A stretch of 64,000 nt of DNA from Kingdonia uniflora (Eukaryota; Streptophyta; Magnoliopsida; Ranunculales; Circaeasteraceae). Positions 58,447 through 64,000 of this stretch are shown piece by piece. The stretch covers positions 558,001 to 622,000 of the forward strand of contig JACGCM010000669.1 of NCBI GenBank assembly GCA_014058105.1. Reading direction: 5' to 3'. Position 1 is the first letter of the stretch. Each line of letters begins with the position of its first letter. Under the pieces are notes generated by a model. The model made no database searches and was not told where the DNA came from. It worked only from the letters and a program-made list of their open reading frames with translations. A program made the position numbers and the translations under genes.

Positions 58447-58599
58447 GTACTTCATTTATCTTTGATGTGTAATGGGGTTTTAGTTTAATTTATACCCATT
58501 TGTCTGAAAATTATATATTATGACTCATGAGTAGTACGTATGAGTGATTTATCAAAAAAAGAGTGGTACATATGAATGAACAAAGAGGCTTCGATGAGA

Positions 58600-60348
58600 T
58601 CTCTGCCATCATCATCACCATCTCCATCATCACTATCTTCACCATCACCATCACCCACATAATCACCTTCCTCGTCTGCTCCATTTCCTTCATCCTCAGC
58701 AATCCCCTCACTATCCAAAGGGGCAATATTCCCCTCAAAACACAAAGTGCAATGGCCAATTTTGTCTGGAGCTGTTGGGGGGTCTTTTGTTTTTCTTTCT
58801 CTTTTGGTCCACCTCTTTTACCAAAGTAGCAAGGTAGTTACTGTCAAACCTTGGGCAACAGGGTTAAGTGGGCAGCTGCAGAAAGCATTTGTAACAGGTT
58901 ATATTTCTAATTCATTTATCTTCCTTTTGAATGTTTGTATACTGCAGAAATCTAACAGTTCTTATTATTAAGAGTAAAGGTGTTGTGGTGATTTTCTCTG
59001 AGCTCCATTTTCTGAAAATGTGTACTCTAAAAAGGTCATTTCCTGACATTCATTCAGCATCTGCAACAAATAAAACTTAATGCAAATTCTGAAATGGGTA
59101 GGAGGACCTTTCCCCGGTATCCACCTTAAGCTTGCATTAGCTCTACCATGATACAAACATACAAATAAATTAGTTTTTGTTAATCACCTGAGGATGTTTT
59201 TCTTTTCTATGTAACACACTGAATTAATATTAGTTTATCAGTTTAATTGGGTCATGATATTTCCGTAGTTTGCTAAATCTTACTTATGATCCACTATCCT
59301 AGCTTGTAATTGTCGCTTATAATGCAAAAATATAGTGAATATTATTGGCAGGCACATTTATTTCAAATGCCGCTCAAATCCAATTTCCTAGCAGACGTCC
59401 TCCAATAAGACCTTTTGGCCATTTTCAAAATACGTAGTGCTACATAGAAAGATTCCATAATGTCTGGACCTAATGACAGGTTTCACTGTTTTCTTTTTAC
59501 AAGGACAACTTCGACATCTGTACATAGAATGGTTATGATAATCTGACTGTGTCAATCTGCGACTAGCAAGATATCCCATAGAATGAAGGCTCCTAACTTA
59601 GTGCATGTGTGTCAGACCATATATATTATCCTCTATGATTGTATTAATGTTTAAAGGGCAGCATTTCAGGAGTATCGAAACTCAAGCGAGTAGAGCTTCA
59701 AACATCTTGTGAAGATTTCAGCAATATAATTGGTTCTTCTTTGGATGGTACAATTTACAAAGGAACACTATCAAGTGGAGTTGAAATTGCGGCAGCATCT
59801 ACTGCAGTCTTATCTGCCCATGATTGGTCAACACAGTTGGAAGCGCATTTTAGAAAGAAGGTTAGACAAATAGAACACTCAAAATATATGAAAAATTGCT
59901 TTTTTTTTTATTGACATTTGTTAATAGCAAAAATGTTTCATAAGCCATGCATTTTTTGTTCCATCACTATAGTTGATAATCTGTATTGACAAAAATGCTC
60001 ACTATTTCAATGAAGGGCATTATGTGTCAAGTGATTTTTATAGAGTTTTTTTTTTCATCAAGAAATATTAGTAGTTCCAATTCTCTTTCGATGGAACTTG
60101 TGAAACATTTTTGCTACTGATAAACATGAGTGTTCTTGTAATCAAGTTTTCAATAAATATTTAGCTACTATTCAGTCGAAGTGCTCCTAATGTTTTCCTT
60201 TGTATACTGATTTTGATAGAGACATTATCCAATGTTAACCATAAGAATTTTATGAACCTTCCCGATCTTTGTGAAGAAGAGGAACCTTTTAGTAGGATGA
60301 TGGTTTTCAAGTATGCTCCAAATGGAACACTCTTTGAGCATCTGCACA
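58600..60348 (+). pseudogene. Receptor-like kinase fragment (MRH1/MDIS type LRR-RLK), three exons
   Basis: Exon 1 (about 58600-58897) encodes a Ser/Pro-rich outer linker, SKGAIFPSKHKV, a membrane segment (WPILSGAVGGSFVFLSLLV) and the juxtamembrane KPWATGLSGQLQKAFVT; a TAA lies in the Ser/Pro part at about 58661. Exon 2 (59670-59860, acceptor TTTCAG, donor AAG|GTTAG) encodes GVSKLKRVELQTSCEDFSNI and GTIYKGTLSSGVEIAAAS, the start of the kinase domain. Exon 3 (60220-60348) encodes TLSNVNHKNFMNL, CEEEEPFSRMMVFKYAPNG and TLFEHLH, with a frameshift at its start. The order matches plant MRH1/MALE DISCOVERER-like kinases. Leucine-rich repeats and the rest of the kinase are absent. No ATP-site Lys is seen in VEIAAAS; atypical sites occur in this family. 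Confidence 0.85.
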
Positions 60349-60605
60349 GTGAGTATTCTACTCTCAGTCTCCATGTTTTTTCTGAAAGCACCATAAGAGT
60401 ACATGATATTTTGCTTCATATAAACAAAAATATACAATAAAATTTGGAAAGTTTAAGTCACACATCTTTCTCTAGGTAAATAGGGGCAATATTCATGTGC
60501 CTTTGTTTTTTTATTACAACATTGTTTGTCGCCTGCAATGAATGCACTTTCCCGATTTGCAGAACATGTTACGAGTATGAGAAGGAAGTCAAGTCTGCCC
60601 ACAAT

Positions 60606-60800
60606 ACAATTTTTTTTAATCCTAAAATACACCTATTTTGTATATACCAAATCTCATAGAAAATAGGCATCTCAATCATAATTACATGATCAAATAAGAG
60701 GTATTTTTGGAAGTCCAACCCACAACTTTTTGTATCTACCAAATAAGGGGTATTTTAGGAAGCCTAAATACAAAATCAGGGGTATTTTAGGAAGTCCAAA
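60606..60800 (+). repeat. Direct repeat flanking the gene-fragment cluster, right copy
   Basis: Partner of 57821-58010; words TTTTTTTAATCCTAAAATAC, TATATACCAAATC and AAATAGGCATCTCA are shared. Within it GGGGTATTTTAGGAAG occurs twice in succession (about 60738 and 60780). Confidence 0.8.
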
Positions 60801-61436
60801 TTCTTTAGAATTCATTAAATACCCCCCAACATTATCTAAATTCCATGCTTCAAACTCCTCTTCGTCTCCTCTCTTTTATTCTTCTACAACGTTTACCCTC
60901 TCGAAAATCATCCTCTTTCTCTCAATAACAACCACTTCACCTTTTTCATCCATTAAATCCCACTCACCAGTTGTAGTAATTCTCTAACCTTGATTTCCTA
61001 ATATTTGTATCACTCCTTCCAACAATGCAATTAAGGATTGCAGCTTTGGATTTGGCAAATAGTAGGTCTCTCTCTCCTTTTAATTTCTTCTTCAATTTGT
61101 TATTTCATGGAACTTGATATGAGTTTGGTGGGTTACTTTATTTTATTAGTATTTTCTTCTAAAAATTAGTAATCCATTAATTTTTTTAACTTACATAATA
61201 AATGATTAACTAAAATAGATTTTGCAGTGAGATGATTGTTATTCAAACAAGTAAATTCGACTAGTTTTTTTATTCGGTGTTGGGAGAATAAGTGCAAACC
61301 AGAATTGTACTGTTCAAGAAATATGTTACTGTGCAATTTTTCTGTTTTGTTTTGTTTTTTATACCGACTTTCTCTGCTACTTAATTGTGTTCATACATCT
61401 AAATCAATGGGTCTGACCATGTTTCTATTTTTGTAG
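60801..61436. other. Spacer before the PIP5K fragment
   Basis: No gene recognised. The stretch is pyrimidine-rich at 60840-60960, and a short ATGCAATTAAGGATTGCAGC segment at 61025 may be the edge of an unidentified exon. It ends with the acceptor TTTTTGTAG at 61436. Confidence 0.45.
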
Positions 61437-62359
61437 GTTCTTTTGCGTATGCTTCCAAAGTACCATGATCATGTTCACACATATGAGAACACATTGATAA
61501 CAAAGTTTTTAGGCCTTCACAGGATTAACCTTCAAGTAGTCAAAAGTTAACAAAGTGATATTATAGATAAATTTTATTTTTTAATTTTCATTGTTATTCT
61601 AAGAACTATTAGATTGTCTTTGCAGTTATTAAATAAGATAATTTGTATAAACTAATTCTGATTATGCAGTTTTGCTTTATAGTAATGGGCAACATGTTCT
61701 GCACGGAGTTAAGGATACATAAGAGATTTAATATAAAAGGATCGTCCTTAGGGCGTTCTGCTGACAAGGTTGAAATTGATGAGAACACAATACTTAAAGA
61801 TTTAGATTTGAAAGGCTGCTTTTACTTGGAGCCATCTTGGCGGACGGATCTATTAAAGTAAGATACTTTAGTACCTCTTCATTTTAAACAAAATACCAAC
61901 TTGGAGAATTGATAATTTACCCGTAAGCATAAGAAAAAAGTTTTTATATTCATTGTTTCATAATTTTTGACAAGAGTTACGCGCTTTTGGAAAATGAAGG
62001 GATTTTTAGTTTGGAATGTTAGAATTCCCCTTAATAGAAGTTATAGTTACATGCTTAAAATTATTTAAATTTTGGTGGACCAAAAATTTACCAAAAGCAT
62101 GTAAACTCCTTCTATTGTAACATATATCGCTAGAGTGTACTATAAATAGTTGTGACCATTTCCTGTACTTTCACATTAGTAATTGATTATCTGTGTTTTT
62201 GCAGGCAAATTGAGATAGATAGCGAGTTTTTGGAGTCACAGTGTATAATGCATTACAACATATTATTACATGTTCATTATTAAGCTCCTCATCATTTAAA
62301 ATTGTTATCTCTTCAGCAAAGTACATCAACCGATGGATTGGGGGTTCTTGCAGAAGAAG
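61437..62359 (+). pseudogene. PIP5K (phosphatidylinositol-4-phosphate 5-kinase) fragment, three exons
   Basis: Exon A (61437-61546): [32 protein letters not shown]. Exon B (61670-61857): FCFIVMGNMFCTELRIHKRF, NIKGSSLGRSADKVEIDENT, FYLEPSWRTDLL. Exon C (62205-62359): QIEIDSEFLESQCIMHYNIL, then a TAA and APHHLKLLSLQQ, DGLGVLAEEG. Splice sites are canonical (acceptors TTGTAG, ATGCAG, TTGCAG; donors GTAAGA, GTAAGT), and the B/C junction keeps phase (K split AA|G). These are consecutive parts of the plant PIP5K catalytic domain, which phosphorylates PI4P at membranes. The conserved IMDYSLL motif is IMHYNILL, so the key Asp is His. N- and C-terminal parts, including MORN repeats, are absent. Clearly non-functional. 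Confidence 0.9.
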
Positions 62360-63600
62360 GTAAGTTCAAATTAGCAATTGTCTATGTATATTATGCCTAG
62401 GAGAAAAAAGAAACTATCTATATGAATTAATATGCAAAATAGAGGAAATAGGTAGAAAATATAAAGTAAATTTATGGTTTGGAAGGTCGACGAGCATATA
62501 TCATTAGACATTCTACTTTTGAAATTTTGCTAATAGTACATATAGGATTATTCTTTAGAAAAGCAAGAGAATCAATGCTTATCGTTAAACGTGTCTCGTA
62601 GATTTCCCGTGTTATTATACCCGCATAATAGGTGCCTCGGGCACTCCACTTCACATGCTTCCGAAACTCGGTTCTGCTCAATGTGCCTTAGACACTTAAC
62701 TCTACTCCTTTTTAAGTATCCTCATCTAATGTTTATCCTCATTTAATCAAATTCCGGCTTGTACGTTTTGAATAAAATAGAGGACAAAAGAGAACTACAC
62801 TACTAACGTGGCATAATTGACATGTACTGTACATTAGATTTTTTTTCTTGACATAATCCATGTGTAGAATAAATATATCACGCCTATAGGTAGAATTGTG
62901 AAGGTTTCAGAGATGAAGATGATATAGACGTATGGATTATATTTCATGATTGAAAATGATAATCTCTTAGTATAGCCAAGGCACCAGAACCTCTTTTCCC
63001 CACTATATTTGATTACCTCACTAAATGAAGCGCCAACCAACTTAAGTGGAAAATTTGCAACTTTTAAATATAGACAAATTAAGGTATCCAAACATTATAG
63101 GCCACTACACTTCATCAACCAGAGTTTAAGTCTAAACTGGACTTCAAATTTCCATTATGAGAATTCGTGAATATCTTAATTCAATTTTTTTTTATTTTTT
63201 TTGCAAAGTATGTATATACTACAGTTATAAAGAGGGATCGATCACCCCCAAAGCACACACTTCGGCTCCTAAAGGACTTATAATCAACTCAGGGAAAAGA
63301 AGCTTCATCTAATATACTCGGTGAACACTGGAATCCATTGTCTATCAACTCTTGCACATTAAAAGGAACAAATATATTGCACTTAAGTTTTCATGGATCT
63401 AAAGAACTTCAGTTATTCAGGATCATCCATTAAGGGATCAAAACTATATTTGGAAAGATCAGGACTCTAATTGTTTGCATTGTATATCTTCTTTAACCAA
63501 TATCCTTATATTACCAATTTAAAGAATCCAACTAATTTAGTTTCTATCTTAAACTGACAATTTTTAACCAATATCCTTATGCTACTATAGTATTAGTGTT
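62360..63600. other. Unassigned AT-rich sequence
   Basis: No gene or repeat recognised. Minus frames of 69 and 85 codons (62681-62472, 63091-62834) have no motif I know. A 27-bp near-repeat TTAACCAATATCCTTAT occurs at about 63494 and 63566. Confidence 0.5.
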
Positions 63601-63905
63601 GTTCATCAAACCAATATTTAGACTCTGTCTTATCGAGACGTTTGATCCTATAATCCATTTCCTTATAATATTTTTCCTCATCAAATAAATCATCTGTCAA
63701 AGTTGTTAGAATGTCTATTTCTTCCACTCGGCAAATCGAGCATCTCAATGGCTTGTCTTTTTCCACAATCCTTGCATTGTAACTACATTAAATATGAAAT
63801 ATATGGCAACATTTGAGTTTGCATAAATATAGTCCTTCGCTCATTTTATCAATACATATACAACAACTCTCATCTTCGCTAACGGATTTCTCGGGTTCGA
63901 GTAAT
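63601..63905 (-). pseudogene. RING-finger protein relic
   Basis: The minus strand from about 63905 reads SEPEKSVSEDESCCICIDKM, then LYLCKLKCCHIFHI, a TAA, then KDKPLRCSICRVEEID and TDDLFDEEKYYKEMDY. The C-x2-C, C-x-H-x2-H-like block and C-x2-C order fits a RING (probably RING-H2) E3 ligase finger. The stop lies between the H and the next C of the finger, so this copy is dead unless the stop is a read error. The N-terminal part lies beyond the window or is lost. Confidence 0.65.
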
Positions 63906-64000
63906 TAGTCCAGATATACATACCACTCCCATATGTCAAGGGGGGTTGTTTAAGAATGAAGTAGAGTGAGTGGTATTTTACCACTTTCACTTCTAATATT

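Noticed and set aside
58511..58759. Minus-strand Asp/Glu/Gly-rich and Met/Val-rich frames
   Set aside because: They are the complement of the Ser/Pro-rich linker of the receptor-kinase fragment on the plus strand; low complexity keeps several frames open.
1..64000. tRNA and rRNA genes
   Set aside because: No cloverleaf-type or rRNA-like segment was noticed by eye; a covariance-model scan (tRNAscan-SE, Infernal) would settle it.
1..64000. Endogenous pararetrovirus or other viral sequence
   Set aside because: All reverse transcriptases seen are adjacent to integrase and LTRs in gypsy or copia order; no movement-protein or coat-protein-like frame was seen.

Overview
The window looks like AT-rich nuclear DNA from a flowering plant, probably a eudicot; I cannot name the species. 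The evidence is nested LTR retrotransposons with tRNA primer-binding sites, Mutator-like (MULE) transposase genes, and broken host-gene pieces that keep GT-AG introns. No intact host gene, rRNA, tRNA or CRISPR array was found. Almost everything is transposon or relic.

Layout. 0-2.5 kb: remains of a MULE transposase on the minus strand. 3.5-27.3 kb: one degraded Ty1/copia element on the minus strand. Its pol frame is split at 6693/24108 by a 17.4-kb block of Ty3/gypsy (Tat-like) sequence. That block is a tandem array of five LTRs alternating with four internal regions of about 3.5-3.6 kb, and it is bounded by a single 5-bp target duplication (GTGTA). 27.9-31.3 kb: a second MULE transposase on the plus strand, with introns and a SWIM zinc finger but a lost catalytic Asp. 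32-35.6 kb: several small relic genes on both strands, including a GRF-type zinc finger and coiled-coil proteins. 36.4-46.0 kb: a longer Tat-like gypsy element on the minus strand (gag, RT, RNase H, second RNase H, integrase, 5' LTR). It carries a decayed multi-exon coiled-coil gene in antisense downstream of pol. 46-56 kb: an Athila-like gypsy element on the minus strand, its gag split by a 2.48-kb solo LTR with a perfect CCATG duplication. 56.8-57.4 kb: a solo LTR of the same family as the tandem array, with a perfect CTAGA duplication. 57.8-62.4 kb: same-strand fragments of unrelated host genes (an MRH1/MDIS-type receptor-like kinase, a PIP5K, and a small unknown two-exon ORF). 63.6-63.9 kb: a broken RING-finger gene on the minus strand.

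How the parts relate. The array elements and the 36-46 kb element share one architecture: LTR, an antisense ORF, a tandem-repeat block, then pol on the other strand. The array members lack about 2.2 kb of gag-PR-RT, so they are non-autonomous. The window shows three outcomes of LTR recombination: collapse to a solo LTR twice and expansion to a tandem array once.

Strongest leads: the five-LTR array with one target duplication; the antisense genes; a strand-specific TCATTTGT motif that fills introns and spacers of both MULEs but not the transposase exons; and paired palindromes exactly 21 bp apart upstream of the TATA box in the 2.48-kb solo LTR.
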